A stretch of DNA of 64,000 bases from Robbsia sp. KACC 23696. GTDB lineage: Bacteria > Pseudomonadota > Gammaproteobacteria > Burkholderiales > Burkholderiaceae. The number at the start of each line of letters is the position of its first letter. Position 1 is the stretch's first letter. Of the stretch, positions 1 through 10,421 are shown piece after piece. The stretch lies in NCBI RefSeq assembly GCF_039852015.1, contig NZ_CP156626.1:806001-870000 (forward strand), in the 5' to 3' direction. The position numbers and the translations under genes were made by a program. The notes under the pieces were generated by a model. That model did not search any database. It saw nothing but the letters and a program-made list of their open reading frames with translations, and was not told the origin of the DNA.

Positions 1-1
1 G

Positions 2-3000
2 CGCGCCTTGCTGCGCGACGTGGCCGCCGATCCAGACAGCGACGGCGATAGCGACCGCGCGCGCACGAGCCGGGCCGATATCCACCGCCGTTTTCTCGAC
101 CGCATCGCGCAGATGCGCATGGCCCTCGCGCGGCGCATGGTGGCTGCCGGCGCGCTGGATCTCGATATCGATGCATTCTCCGCGGGCGATGCCGCCCTGG
201 CGATCGACTGGGACGCGATTGCCGATGACCAGTTGGCGCCCGCGGTGGACGCGACGCGGCCGCGCATGTTGCCGCGCCGGTTGATCGTCTTCGGTATTTC
301 GTCGTTACCGCAACAGGCACTCGAAGTGTTGTCGGCGATCGCGCCGTGGACGCAGGTATTGCTCTGTGTTCACAATCCTTGCCAGCATTACTGGGCGGAC
401 ATCATCGCCGACAAGGATTTGCTGCGCGCGACGCGGGCGCGGCAACTGCGTAAATCCGGCATTCCCGACGGACTCGACGATGCGCAGTTGCATCAGCATG
501 CGCATCCCTTGCTGGCGGCATGGGGCAAGCAGGGGCGTGATTTCATCGGATTGCTGGACCAGCATGACGACGCGCAGCGCTATGCGGCGCGTTTCGCCGA
601 TATCGGCCGGCGTATCGATTTGTTCGAATCGTACGGCGACGCCACGTTGCTGCAACAGCTGCAAGACGACATTCTCGCGCTGCGACCGCTCGCCGAAACG
701 CGCGCCATATGGCCTGCCGTGGATCCGCAAGAGGATCTGTCCATTCGTTTCCATCGCACGCATAGTGCCCAGCGCGAAGTGGAAGTGCTGCACGATCAAC
801 TGCTGGCCGCCTTCGCCGACGATCCGACGCTGCAGCCGCGCGACGTGATCGTGATGGTGCCCGATATCGATCACTATGCCCCGCATGTGCAAGCGGTCTT
901 CGGCCTCACGGGCACGCGCGATCCGCGGCATGTGCCTTATCAACTCGCCGACCAGGGCGCGTTGCGGCACGATCCTTTGCTCGGCGCGATCGAGTTGCTG
1001 CTGGGTTTGCCGCAGTCGCGTCTGGCCTTGAGCGATGTGCTCGACCTGCTCGACGTCCCGGCATTGCGCGCGCGTTTCGGCATTGCCGAGTCGGACCTGC
1101 CTTTGCTGCGGCGCTGGATGGTCGCGGCGAATATCCGATGGGGCCTGGATGCGGCGCAACGCCAGGACGTCGCCTGGACGCTCGGTGATGGTGACGGTAA
1201 GGCGGGCGGCGAGCATCACGGGGACGGCGGCGGCGTCCCGGAACAGAACAGCTGGCTGTTCGGTTTGCGACGCATGCTCCTCGGCTATGCCGTCGGCGGC
1301 GATGCGGCGTGGCGGGGCATCGAGCCGCTCGACGAGATCGGCGGCCTCGATGCCGCTTTGCTCGGACCCCTTACGCATCTGCTCGATACCGTGCATCGCT
1401 ACTGGCGCGTGTTGCGTGGCACGGCGTCGCCGGAGGCGTGGGGGCAGCATCTACGCGGCCTCTTGGCCGATTGTTTCGACGCAGACGGCGTCAATGGTAG
1501 CGGCGCGGCCGGCGCTACCGCGTCGCGACGCGACAACGCACGTGCCGGTACCGACAGCGAGAGCCGCGACGGCTTGACGTTGCTGCGGCTCGACGCGGCG
1601 TTGCAAGACTGGCTTGACGCCTGCGCCGAGTCGCGCATGCACGATGCGATACCGCTATCCGTCGTGCGGGAACATTGGCTCGCGCAGATGGAGCAGCGCG
1701 GTTTGTCGCAACCGTTCTTCGCCGGCACCGTCACGTTTGCAACGCTGATGCCGATGCGTGCGATTCCTTTCCGCATGGTTTGCCTACTCGGCATGAACGA
1801 TGGCGACTATCCGCGCACCCGCGTGCCGATGGACTTCGATCTGATGGCGACCGATTACCGGCCCGGCGACCGCTCGCGTCGCGAGGACGACCGCTATCTG
1901 TTTCTGGAGGCAGTGCTGTCCGCGCGCGACCGCTTGCATATCAGTTGGGTGGGTCGCAGCATTCACGACAACACGGAACGGCCGGCATCGGTGCTGGTGG
2001 CGCAATTGCGCGATCATCTGGCGGCGGGATGGCGTCTGGCCGGCGGGCACGATGTCGATGTCGATGTCGATACGGGTATCGATGACGACAGCGAGGGTGA
2101 GGCGTCCTATCCCGATGCGGCGCGCTCGGGATCGGCGCTCGCGGCCTTGCTTGCGACGGGGCGCGATACGGATCTGCTCGATGCCTTGACGATCGACCAT
2201 CGGATGCAACCGTTCAATCGGGACTACTTCGCGAATACCGGCGATGCGCGCTTGTTCAGTTTTGCACGCGAATGGCGCGATGGTCTGGTGGCGCAGGCGG
2301 CGTCTCGACAGCAGCATGTCGATGCGCGGGAAAGGATGCAGGCGGCCAGCATGGAATCATCGGTCGCCGTGCCGTCGGACGCGGCGCCGCGCTTATCGCC
2401 GATCGTCTGGGATGGCGAGCTGACCGTGCGGCATCTGGTGGATTTTCTGCGCGATCCGGTACGGGCTTTTTTCCGGACGCGCCTGAAGGTCGCATTCGAG
2501 ACGGACGATCCGATCGGCGAGGATCAGGAGCCCTTCGTCGTCGATGGGCTGCAGACCTGGTCCCTGCAGGATGAGTTGATTCGTCGGCGCGGTGCGGTGC
2601 AACGGGCCTTGTCGAGCGCTGACGCGCAAGCGGCGGATGCCTCGCAGCATGGCGCCGCTGCCGATGCGGTGGACGCAGATGCGATGACGGCCGCCCTCGA
2701 CGGCGCGGTCGATGCGCAATTGGCGCGTTTCGCACGGCGCGGCGCATTGCCGATCGGCGCGTTCGGCCTGGCCGCGGCGCAGGCCTTGCGTGCGCCGCTG
2801 ACGCCGTTGTTCGAGCAATACGACGGCTTGCTGGCCAGCTGGCCGCGTGTGTTGGCCGACGAGGCCTTGGACTATCGCTACGAAGCGGCATTCGACGATG
2901 CCGAGCCGATCCCGCGGCAGGTACTCGATTGGATCGGCGGCGTGCGCGGCGCCGACACGGGTGCGCGAGCGCGTATCGTCATCAGCAGCAGTGCCTTGGT

Positions 3001-3502
3001 TTCGACGACACAGAGCTATCGGCGCGATCGCGCGATCCCGCATTGGGTCGGCCATCTCGCGGCGCATATGAGCGGCGGCCCATTGACGACCTGGGTGCTG
3101 AGCAAGAAAGGCGAGATGCAGTTCGCACCGATCGCGGACGCCGAATTGGCCACGTTGTGGCCGGCCTTGCTGCGGGCCTGGGATGTGGGCATGCGCGCGC
3201 CGCTGCCGCTGGCGATTCGCACCGGCTTTGCGTGGCTGGAGCGGGGAGGCGCTTCTGGCGACGACCCCGATAACGCCGGCGGCGGTCCCGGCACCGAGGC
3301 ATGGGAATCCGCTCGGGCAAGTTATGAAGACGGCTCGCTGACGACGCCTGCCGAACGGGACGACAACCCTTACCTCGGACGCGCATTTCCCACCTTCGCC
3401 GCGCTATGGGGCAATGGCGAGGCGGCTTACTGGACGCGCACCTTGCTCGAACCGATCTATCGCGCCTTGCCGCGCCGCAACCGGTCGAAGGGGGACGCGT
3501 GA
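2..3502 (+). CDS. recC: RecC subunit of exodeoxyribonuclease V, 5' truncated by window edge
   Basis: RecC is the Chi-recognising, DNA-splitting subunit of the RecBCD helicase-nuclease that repairs double-strand breaks. The frame is open from the first bases, so the start lies outside the window; compared with E. coli RecC roughly the first 170-190 residues are missing, leaving 1166. Visible family landmarks are LIVFGISSLP near fragment residue 94, HRTHSAQREVEVLHDQL near 250, and LLGMNDGDYPR followed by REDDRYLF near 596-630. The C-terminal part is the inactive nuclease-like fold in this family. Low-complexity insertions are present, notably an Asp-Val repeat near nt 2050-2072 and a Gly/His/Asp-rich stretch near nt 1190-1240. 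The stop TGA overlaps the recB GTG start, so the genes are coupled. Confidence 0.95.
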   Translation, partial: RALLRDVAADPDSDGDSDRARTSRADIHRRFLDRIAQMRMALARRMVAAGALDLDIDAFSAGDAALAIDWDAIADDQLAPAVDATRPRMLPRRLIVFGISSLPQQALEVLSAIAPWTQVLLCVHNPCQHYWADIIADKDLLRATRARQLRKSGIPDGLDDAQLHQHAHPLLAAWGKQGRDFIGLLDQHDDAQRYAARFADIGRRIDLFESYGDATLLQQLQDDILALRPLAETRAIWPAVDPQEDLSIRFHRTHSAQREVEVLHDQLLAAFADDPTLQPRDVIVMVPDIDHYAPHVQAVFGLTGTRDPRHVPYQLADQGALRHDPLLGAIELLLGLPQSRLALSDVLDLLDVPALRARFGIAESDLPLLRRWMVAANIRWGLDAAQRQDVAWTLGDGDGKAGGEHHGDGGGVPEQNSWLFGLRRMLLGYAVGGDAAWRGIEPLDEIGGLDAALLGPLTHLLDTVHRYWRVLRGTASPEAWGQHLRGLLADCFDADGVNGSGAAGATASRRDNARAGTDSESRDGLTLLRLDAALQDWLDACAESRMHDAIPLSVVREHWLAQMEQRGLSQPFFAGTVTFATLMPMRAIPFRMVCLLGMNDGDYPRTRVPMDFDLMATDYRPGDRSRREDDRYLFLEAVLSARDRLHISWVGRSIHDNTERPASVLVAQLRDHLAAGWRLAGGHDVDVDVDTGIDDDSEGEASYPDAARSGSALAALLATGRDTDLLDALTIDHRMQPFNRDYFANTGDARLFSFAREWRDGLVAQAASRQQHVDARERMQAASMESSVAVPSDAAPRLSPIVWDGELTVRHLVDFLRDPVRAFFRTRLKVAFETDDPIGEDQEPFVVDGLQTWSLQDELIRRRGAVQRALSSADAQAADASQHGAAADAVDADAMTAALDGAVDAQLARFARRGALPIGAFGLAAAQALRAPLTPLFEQYDGLLASWPRVLADEALDYRYEAAFDDAEPIPRQVLDWIGGVRGADTGARARIVISSSALVSTTQSYRRDRAIPHWVGHLAAHMSGGPLTTWVLSKKGEMQFAPIADAELATLWPALLRAWDVGMRAPLPLAIRTGFAWLERGGASGDDPDNAGGGPGTEAWESARASYEDGSLTTPAERDDNPYLGRAFPTFAALWGNGEAAYWTRTLLEPIYRALPRRNRSKGDA

Positions 3503-6500
3503 ATCACGACCAAGCCCCATTCGATCCGTTTTCATCCGACGCCACGGACGCGGGCCTGGACCCACGCACGTCGCGGCCGTCGCCCGATGCGCCCTTGGCC
3601 GTGGACCCCCTGACCTTTCCGCTGACGGGCAGCCGACTGATCGAGGCGAGCGCGGGAACCGGCAAGACGTTTACGATCGCCGCCTTGTATCTGCGCCTGG
3701 TGCTGGGGCATGGCATCGGTCGCGCCTTGTCGCCGCCGGAGATCCTGGTGGTGACCTTCACCGACGCGGCGACAAAGGAGCTGCGCGACCGCATACGTCA
3801 TCGCTTGAGTGAAGCGGCGGCCTTGTTCCAGACAGCGGCCCTGCAGTGGGATGGCGCATTCGGCAGTGAACGCGACATGGTTCAGGATGCGGTCGAGGCG
3901 GCAGCAGAGGGCGGTGATCTGCTATATCGCTTGCTAGCCGAATTGCCTGGCGCGCAATGGGCGGCGGCAGCGCACAAGTTGCGCGTGGCCGCCGAGTGGA
4001 TGGACGAGGCGGCGGTATCGACGATTCACGGTTGGTGCTATCGCATGCTCCGTGAACACGCTTTCGACAGCGACAGTCTGTTCGCGCAACGCCTGGAGAC
4101 CGACCAGAGCGACTTGCTGGCCGAGGTGATTCGCGACTACTGGCGCACCTTTCTTTATCCGCTGGACGAGGCGGGCGCTTCGGCCATTCTCGGATGGTGG
4201 TCCGGTCCCGACGATCCGGCGCAGGGCGTTTCGTTCGGCAAGCCGTCGCTGTACGCGCAGGTCACGCGCCTGCTGACGCATGTCGGCACCTTGCCCGCTG
4301 GCGACATACCGGCCGAGGCGATCGCGACCGCGCGCGAAGAAGCGCGGGTCGCATTCGATGCGTTGCGCGCGCCATGGACAGCGTGGGTCGATGAAATAGA
4401 AGCCTTGCTGGACGAGGCGTGTGCGGCAAAGCGCGTGGACGGCCGCAAGCTTCAGGCACGTTATTTCAAACCGTGGATTGCGATCATCCGGCAGTGGGCG
4501 ATGCAGGAAGCACCGGCACCGTTGGCGTTGCCGGATGCCGCCTGGAAGCGGCTGTCGGAAGCGGGGCTGGCGGAGGCGTGGAAGCTGGGCGCGCCGCCGG
4601 AGCATGCGGCGTGGTCCGCATTGCAGGCACTCCCGGATGCGCTGGCGGCGTTGCCGGATGCGCGCGATACCGTCCTGCGACATGCCGTGCATTGGGTGGC
4701 GGATCGCTTTGCCTTGGAACAGGCGCGCCGCGCGCAAATGGGTTTCGACGATCTGTTGCGGCGACTGGATGCAGCGCTTCACGGCGAGAACGGCAAGCGC
4801 CTCGCCGATTTGATCCGGAAACAGTTCCCGGTCGCGATGATCGATGAATTTCAGGATACCGATCCCTTGCAATATCGGATATTCGATGCCGTCTATCACG
4901 TGGCGGGCGTGCCCGTCGAAGCGACTGCGGACAAGACATCGGAAGCGCCTGCCGAAGCGCTTTCGGAAGCGGCCGTGCACGCCTTGATCCTGATCGGCGA
5001 TCCGAAGCAGGCGATCTATGCGTTCCGCGGCGCGGACATCCATACCTATCTCCTCGCGCGCGAGGCGACCGGGGGCCGCCATTACACGCTGGGCACCAAT
5101 TACCGCTCGACGCGATCGATGGTCGCGGCGGTGAACCATTGCTTCGCGCAGGCGGAGCGGCGTGCGACGGGACGCGGCGCCTTTTTGTTTCGCGAGGCGA
5201 CGACATCGTCGGCGGAGGCAGGGGACGCCGCCGCGCGAAATCCCTTGCCGTTTCTGCCCGTGGCGGCACGGGGACGCGACCGGCAATGGTGGATCGATGG
5301 CGCGGCACAGGCCGGCCTGACCGCGTGGTGGGTCGACACCGAGAACGGCGCCGCCTTGCCACGCAACGTTTATCAATACCGCTTCGCGCAGGCGTGCGCG
5401 TTGCATATCGTGCGCCTGCTTGCCCTGGGGCGGGAGCATCGCGCGGGCTTTCGCGATGCGTCGGGCGTCTTGACGCCGGTGCAGCCGGCCGACTTTGCCG
5501 TGCTCGTCAACACCGGCGCCGAAGCCCGTGCCATTCGGCAAGCGCTGCAACAACAAGCGGTGCGCTCCGTCTATTTGTCGGATCGCGAGTCCGTTTTTGC
5601 CAGCACGGCGGCCGACGATTTGCAGCGCTGGCTTGTCGCCTGCGCCGCGCCCGACGACGATCGGCTGCTGCGTACCGCCTTGGCGAGCCCTTTGCTGGGG
5701 ATGGATTGGGCCGCGCTCGATCTATTGAATACCGACGAAGCGGTATGGGAAGGGTATGTCACGCAGTTCCGGGAATACCGGCGGATATGGCAGCGGCAGG
5801 GCGTGCTGCCGATGCTGCATCGTCTGCTGCACGATTTCGCCGTACCGGGCCGTCTGCTGGCGGCGAACCTCGAGCGGATCTTGACCGATGTCCTGCATCT
5901 CGCCGAATTGCTGCAACAGGCCAGCGCCGTGCTGGATGGCGAGCATGCGCTGATTCGGCATCTGGCGGAGCAGCGCCGCGATGCCGGCGGTCAGGACGAT
6001 GCGCGCAAATTGCGTTTGGAGAGCGACGCGGACCTGGTCAAGGTCGTGACGGTGCACAAGTCCAAGGGGCTCGAATATCCGCTGGTGTTTTTGCCGTTCG
6101 CCAGTGCCTACCGCGCGGTGAAGGACAGCGACGTGCCCTTGATCTGGCACGATGCAGCGCATCAACCACACGTCTCCTTGCGTGGCGACGCCGATGCCGT
6201 GCGACAGGCCGACGACGAACGTCTGGGCGAGGACTTGCGCAAGCTGTACGTGGCGCTGACGCGCGCGCAATTCGCGACTTGGATCGGTGTGGCGCCGCTG
6301 GCCGATCTGCATCGCGGCGCCGTGGGCTATCTCTTGCATGGCGGCCAGCCGATCGCACCTGGTGAGCTGGCCAATGCCTTGACCGGATTCCGTGGCGAGT
6401 GCGTCGATATCGCGCTGACCTCATTGGACGCGTTGGATGCTTCTGCCGCATTCGATGAAACGGATACGGCGCTGGCATCGGACACGCCGAACGCATGGAT

Positions 6501-7647
6501 CGACGCGCGGGGCCCGGCCGCGTCGGCATCGGCGAGCGAGATCGCCGCGCTGGCGCCGGAGCGGGCACCCCCGGCCGTCCCGCGTGAGACATGGTGGATC
6601 GCGAGTTATACGGTTTTGGCCGCGATGGCGCAGGGCACGCGCGTACAGATGGCGCCGCCGCTGGAAAGTGCACGCGAAGCGTTGTTCGCCGAGGAAGTCG
6701 CAGACGGCGCGCTGGCGCGACGCGATGGGATAAACGCTGACGCGGATGGGTATGCCGATACCGTCGAGGGTGGTGCGGCGCCCGTATCGGAGGCACCGTC
6801 GTCGCTCGATGCGATGCATGGTTTCCCGCGCGGTCCGGGGCCGGGGAGTTTCCTGCACGGACTATTGGAGTGGGCAGGGCGGGAGGGATTCGATCGCGTA
6901 CGTGACCGCGAGGTGCTGCGCGACGAAATCGCGCGTCGTTGTCAGGTACGTGGCTGGGAAGCGTGGATCGCGCCGCTAACGCGCTGGATGCATGATTGGC
7001 TCGCTACGCCGTTGCCGATTGCTCCGGGATTGTCGGCCAGCGCCGACAGTCGCACCAAAGCGAGGGGCCCCGCCTTGACCGAGCTTGCCGGTTACCAGGT
7101 GGAAATGGAGTTCTGGTTCAGCCTGAACGACGTTTCGGCGGCGTCGCTCGATCGGATCATCCGGCGTTATACGCCGGAAGACGCGCCGCGCGCGCGTCTG
7201 ACGCCCCATCATATGAACGGCATGCTGAAGGGGTTTATCGATCTGGTCTTCGAGCATGACGGCCGCTATTACGTCGTCGATTACAAGTCGAATTGGCTGG
7301 GTGACGATGCGCAAGCCTATACGACGCAGGCGATGGCCGAAGCGGTGGCGGAGAAGCGCTATGACTTGCAGTATGCGTTATATGTGTTCGCACTCCATCG
7401 ACTGTTGCGCGCCAGATTGCCCGGTTACGATTACGACACGCATATCGGGGGCGCCCTGTACCTCTTTTTACGCGGCGCGCAAGCGCCCAGTCACGGCGTG
7501 TATCACGCCTGCCCGCCCGGCGAGATGATCGACGAGATGGAGGCGTTGTTCACCGGCGCGAAATCGTCGTCGGGCGATCGCGTCGAACCAGACTTCGCAG
7601 CCGACGCCGACGCGCCGGACGATGCGCCGCAGGAGGCAAAGCGATGA
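3499..7647 (+). CDS. recB: RecB helicase-nuclease subunit of RecBCD
   Basis: RecB (1382 aa) is the 3'-5' SF1 helicase and nuclease subunit. I chose GTG at 3499 because it overlaps the recC stop (GTGA) and follows the purine-rich tract AAGGGGG; an upstream in-frame ATG at 3406 would add residues encoded inside recC. Motifs in order: Walker A ASAGTGKTFT near residue 48, VSTIHGWCYRM near 175, Walker B IDEFQDTDP near 446, GDPKQAIYAFRGAD near 500, VTVHKSKGLEYP near 850, LYVALTRAQ near 915, and the C-terminal nuclease GFIDLVFEHDGRYYVVDYKS near 1245-1262 with the catalytic D...DxK residues intact. It is somewhat longer than E. coli RecB (1180 aa), with Ala-rich inserts before the nuclease domain. 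It overlaps recD by 4 bp. Confidence 0.96.
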   Translation: MNHDQAPFDPFSSDATDAGLDPRTSRPSPDAPLAVDPLTFPLTGSRLIEASAGTGKTFTIAALYLRLVLGHGIGRALSPPEILVVTFTDAATKELRDRIRHRLSEAAALFQTAALQWDGAFGSERDMVQDAVEAAAEGGDLLYRLLAELPGAQWAAAAHKLRVAAEWMDEAAVSTIHGWCYRMLREHAFDSDSLFAQRLETDQSDLLAEVIRDYWRTFLYPLDEAGASAILGWWSGPDDPAQGVSFGKPSLYAQVTRLLTHVGTLPAGDIPAEAIATAREEARVAFDALRAPWTAWVDEIEALLDEACAAKRVDGRKLQARYFKPWIAIIRQWAMQEAPAPLALPDAAWKRLSEAGLAEAWKLGAPPEHAAWSALQALPDALAALPDARDTVLRHAVHWVADRFALEQARRAQMGFDDLLRRLDAALHGENGKRLADLIRKQFPVAMIDEFQDTDPLQYRIFDAVYHVAGVPVEATADKTSEAPAEALSEAAVHALILIGDPKQAIYAFRGADIHTYLLAREATGGRHYTLGTNYRSTRSMVAAVNHCFAQAERRATGRGAFLFREATTSSAEAGDAAARNPLPFLPVAARGRDRQWWIDGAAQAGLTAWWVDTENGAALPRNVYQYRFAQACALHIVRLLALGREHRAGFRDASGVLTPVQPADFAVLVNTGAEARAIRQALQQQAVRSVYLSDRESVFASTAADDLQRWLVACAAPDDDRLLRTALASPLLGMDWAALDLLNTDEAVWEGYVTQFREYRRIWQRQGVLPMLHRLLHDFAVPGRLLAANLERILTDVLHLAELLQQASAVLDGEHALIRHLAEQRRDAGGQDDARKLRLESDADLVKVVTVHKSKGLEYPLVFLPFASAYRAVKDSDVPLIWHDAAHQPHVSLRGDADAVRQADDERLGEDLRKLYVALTRAQFATWIGVAPLADLHRGAVGYLLHGGQPIAPGELANALTGFRGECVDIALTSLDALDASAAFDETDTALASDTPNAWIDARGPAASASASEIAALAPERAPPAVPRETWWIASYTVLAAMAQGTRVQMAPPLESAREALFAEEVADGALARRDGINADADGYADTVEGGAAPVSEAPSSLDAMHGFPRGPGPGSFLHGLLEWAGREGFDRVRDREVLRDEIARRCQVRGWEAWIAPLTRWMHDWLATPLPIAPGLSASADSRTKARGPALTELAGYQVEMEFWFSLNDVSAASLDRIIRRYTPEDAPRARLTPHHMNGMLKGFIDLVFEHDGRYYVVDYKSNWLGDDAQAYTTQAMAEAVAEKRYDLQYALYVFALHRLLRARLPGYDYDTHIGGALYLFLRGAQAPSHGVYHACPPGEMIDEMEALFTGAKSSSGDRVEPDFAADADAPDDAPQEAKR

Positions 7648-10403
7648 GCAACGATCGCACATCGGCGAAGCGCACCGGCAAGCAAGGGCGCGCGGATACC
7701 GGTTCCACGCACGACGATGCCCAGGAGCAAATGGCCTTCACCTTCGAGCCGGAGGTTGCGCCGGACGTTACGCCAAGTGTCGCGCCAGGTGTCGCGTCAA
7801 GTAGTGCGCCAAGTAGTCCGCCGATCGTCGCGCAAAATGACGTCGCACCTGCCCCGCGGGTCGATGCATCGGTCTATTCGTCGCATCCCAATGCCGCGGC
7901 GATGTCGGCCGCGGAGATGTTGGTCGTCCTGCGTGACTGGGCGGATCGGGGCTGGCTGCGCGAATTGGACCGCGCCTTCGCGGCCTTTCTTGTCGAACAG
8001 GTGCCCGGCGCATCGGCCTTGCTGTTGTTGGGCGCTGCCCTGGCGAGCCATCAATTGGGACGAGGGCATGTCTGCGTGACATTGGCCGATACCCTGGCCG
8101 ATCCGCGCTTTGCCTTATCGCTGCCGCCCGATGAAAGGTCGTCATGGCCGGTGCAGGATGCTGCAACGGCCATCGAGCGGATCGTCACGCCCGACGTTCT
8201 GCTCGACGGCGTCGACGTCGCGCAGTGGCGTGCCGCCTTATCGCTGACGGGTTTGGTCCGATGCGTCGACCTCGGCGCCACGGCTGATGGTGCGGGCGAT
8301 GCGCCCGACGCGGCCTCGCCCCTGGTCATGGTCATCACCGAAGACGGTGACGCGCGGTTGTATCTGCGACGTTACTGGCAGTACGAGCAACAGGTGCGCG
8401 CGGCTATTTTCCGGCGGGTCGGTACGCCGACCTCCGGAACGGGCACGACGAACGACGTGCTGCTACGCGCTTTGTTGGACTGTTTGTTCCCGCCGTCGAA
8501 TCGCTTGCCGGACGGCGCGGCCGACTGGCAAAAACTGGCGTGTGCATTGATGACGCGTCGGCGCTTCGGCGTCGTGACCGGCGGTCCGGGCACGGGGAAG
8601 ACCACGACCGTCGTGCGCTTGCTCGCCTTGTTGCAATGTCTTGCGATTGCCGGCGGCGCCGGCGCCGCGACGGCGGCCATGACGTCGCCGATCGAAGGGC
8701 ATGCACGACAGGCACCAACGTCGCGGAATCCCGTCTTGCGTATCCGTCTCGCCGCACCGACGGGGAAGGCGGCCGCACGCCTTAACGATGCGATCGCGCG
8801 CGCGGTGCGATCGTTGCCACTGGCGGCGCTCGCGGACTTGCTGCCGACGGACATCGCCATGCCCGATGCATCGGCGCCTGGCGACGGCGCGCCGCAAGCG
8901 CGCATCGACCGATTGCGCGCGGCCATCCCGACCGAGGTCACCACCTTGCATCGCTTGTTGGGAAGCCGGCCCGACAGTCGGCGCTTTCGTCATGATGCGG
9001 ATAGCCCGCTGGCCTTAGACGTCCTGGTTATCGACGAAGCGTCGATGGTCGATCTTGAAATGATGGCGGCGGTGCTGGCCGCGTTGCCGTCGTCGGCCCG
9101 CTTGATCCTGCTCGGCGATAAGGATCAGTTGGCGTCGGTCGAAGCGGGCGCGGTCCTCGGCGAGTTATGCGCGCGCGCGCAGCGTGGACATTACACGCCG
9201 GAAACCTGTGCATGGATCGAGGCAACCACCGGCACGTCGATCGATGCGCCGCTGCGGGACGCGGCCGGCACGGCGTTGGACCAATCGATCGCGATGCTGC
9301 GGCACAGTCATCGTTTCACGGCCGACAGTGGTATCGGACGCTTGGCGCAGGCCGTCAATGACGGCGATGCGCAGGCGTTGCGCCGCATTCGCGCGACCCC
9401 TTTTCCGGATCTGGCGTACGTCGCACTGACGTCGCCATCGTCGTCACCGTCCGACAAGCCGGACGAGCGTGTGTTCCGATCCCTTGCGATCGACGGCGCG
9501 GTGGAACCGATCGTCTCGACGGCGGCTCCCGCCGGGAGCCCGACGACGCACGCGGCCGTATCTGCCGGCTTTTATGGCTATGCGCATTATCTGCGCGTAA
9601 TGCGAGAGCAAGCGCCCGCGGGCGTGCTGAACGCGGCGGGAACCGCACCTGTCTCGGGCCAGACAACGATCTCCGACGACAGCATGCGGGATGCCGCTTT
9701 CGTCGACGACGGCGGTTTGCTGCGCGATCGACCCATCGCGCAGGCGCGTTATGCGGCGCTGCGCATGGCCTACGACGAATGGGCGCGTGCGGTACTCGAT
9801 GCCTATGGCAGTTTTCAGTTGCTGTGCGCGCTACGACGCGGTGAATGGGGAGTAGACGGGCTGAACGAGCGGATCGCGAAGACCTTGCACGAGGCGGGTC
9901 TGATCGCTTTGCCATCGATGCGCCAGGTGCGGGCGCCGACCCCCTGGTATCTGGGGCGGCCAGTACTGGTGACGCGGAACGATTACGGCCTTGGCTTGAT
10001 GAATGGGGACGTCGGCATCACGTTGATCGGTCCGCCGCCGGAACCGACCCGGGCGGGGCGCCCTTCGGCGTCGAGCGCGCATGCCGACACCCTGACGCAA
10101 TTACGTGTCGCGTTTCTGGCGAGCGATGGCAGTCGCACGGTCAAGTGGGTGCTTCCCAGCCGATTGCAGGCCGTCGAGACGGTCTTTGCCATGACGGTGC
10201 ACAAATCGCAGGGCTCCGAGTTCGCGCATCCGGTCTTGGTGCTGCCGCCCCGCTTGAATCCAATCCTCACGCGGGAATTGGTCTACACCGGCATCACGCG
10301 GGCGCGCGACCGACTGACGCTGGCCAGTACCGCGCGTGACGATAAGGTGCTGATCCAGGCGATCGAGCGCCGCGTATTTCGGGCGAGTGGCTTGATGCGA
10401 TAA
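7644..10403 (+). CDS. recD: RecD 5'-3' helicase subunit of RecBCD
   Basis: RecD (919 aa) is the 5'-3' SF1B helicase subunit of exonuclease V. The ATG overlaps the recB stop (ATGA), indicating translational coupling. Walker A TGGPGTGKTTT lies near residue 312, Walker B LVIDEASMVD near 462, LLGDKDQLASVEAGA just after, and the C-terminal motif MTVHKSQGSEF near 850 is followed by YTGITRARDRL. The protein is about 300 residues longer than E. coli RecD (608 aa). The excess is an N-terminal Val/Ala/Pro/Ser-rich leader (about residues 30-75, with repeated APSVAPGVAS-like units) and insertions between helicase motifs near nt 8640-8740 and 9430-9740. Only 17 bp separate it from the convergent gene downstream. 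Confidence 0.95.
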   Translation: MSNDRTSAKRTGKQGRADTGSTHDDAQEQMAFTFEPEVAPDVTPSVAPGVASSSAPSSPPIVAQNDVAPAPRVDASVYSSHPNAAAMSAAEMLVVLRDWADRGWLRELDRAFAAFLVEQVPGASALLLLGAALASHQLGRGHVCVTLADTLADPRFALSLPPDERSSWPVQDAATAIERIVTPDVLLDGVDVAQWRAALSLTGLVRCVDLGATADGAGDAPDAASPLVMVITEDGDARLYLRRYWQYEQQVRAAIFRRVGTPTSGTGTTNDVLLRALLDCLFPPSNRLPDGAADWQKLACALMTRRRFGVVTGGPGTGKTTTVVRLLALLQCLAIAGGAGAATAAMTSPIEGHARQAPTSRNPVLRIRLAAPTGKAAARLNDAIARAVRSLPLAALADLLPTDIAMPDASAPGDGAPQARIDRLRAAIPTEVTTLHRLLGSRPDSRRFRHDADSPLALDVLVIDEASMVDLEMMAAVLAALPSSARLILLGDKDQLASVEAGAVLGELCARAQRGHYTPETCAWIEATTGTSIDAPLRDAAGTALDQSIAMLRHSHRFTADSGIGRLAQAVNDGDAQALRRIRATPFPDLAYVALTSPSSSPSDKPDERVFRSLAIDGAVEPIVSTAAPAGSPTTHAAVSAGFYGYAHYLRVMREQAPAGVLNAAGTAPVSGQTTISDDSMRDAAFVDDGGLLRDRPIAQARYAALRMAYDEWARAVLDAYGSFQLLCALRRGEWGVDGLNERIAKTLHEAGLIALPSMRQVRAPTPWYLGRPVLVTRNDYGLGLMNGDVGITLIGPPPEPTRAGRPSASSAHADTLTQLRVAFLASDGSRTVKWVLPSRLQAVETVFAMTVHKSQGSEFAHPVLVLPPRLNPILTRELVYTGITRARDRLTLASTARDDKVLIQAIERRVFRASGLMR

Positions 10404-10421
10404 CGCCGGAGGCAACGGCGT
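10403..10421. repeat. Small stem-loop in the recD / solute-binding-protein convergent gap
   Basis: ACGCCG (10403-10408) and CGGCGT (10416-10421) form a 6-bp stem with a 7-nt loop that fills almost the whole gap between two convergent stop codons. No T-tract follows on either strand, so a terminator role is only possible. Confidence 0.35.

Noticed and set aside
305-1450. Open frame of 381 codons antisense to recC
   Set aside because: The composition is Arg/Gln-rich with no recognisable domain, and it lies wholly inside recC.
3934-5556. Open frame of 540 codons antisense to recB
   Set aside because: High-GC shadow. The recB motifs on the plus strand are unbroken, and the antisense translation is His/Arg/Gln-rich without any domain.
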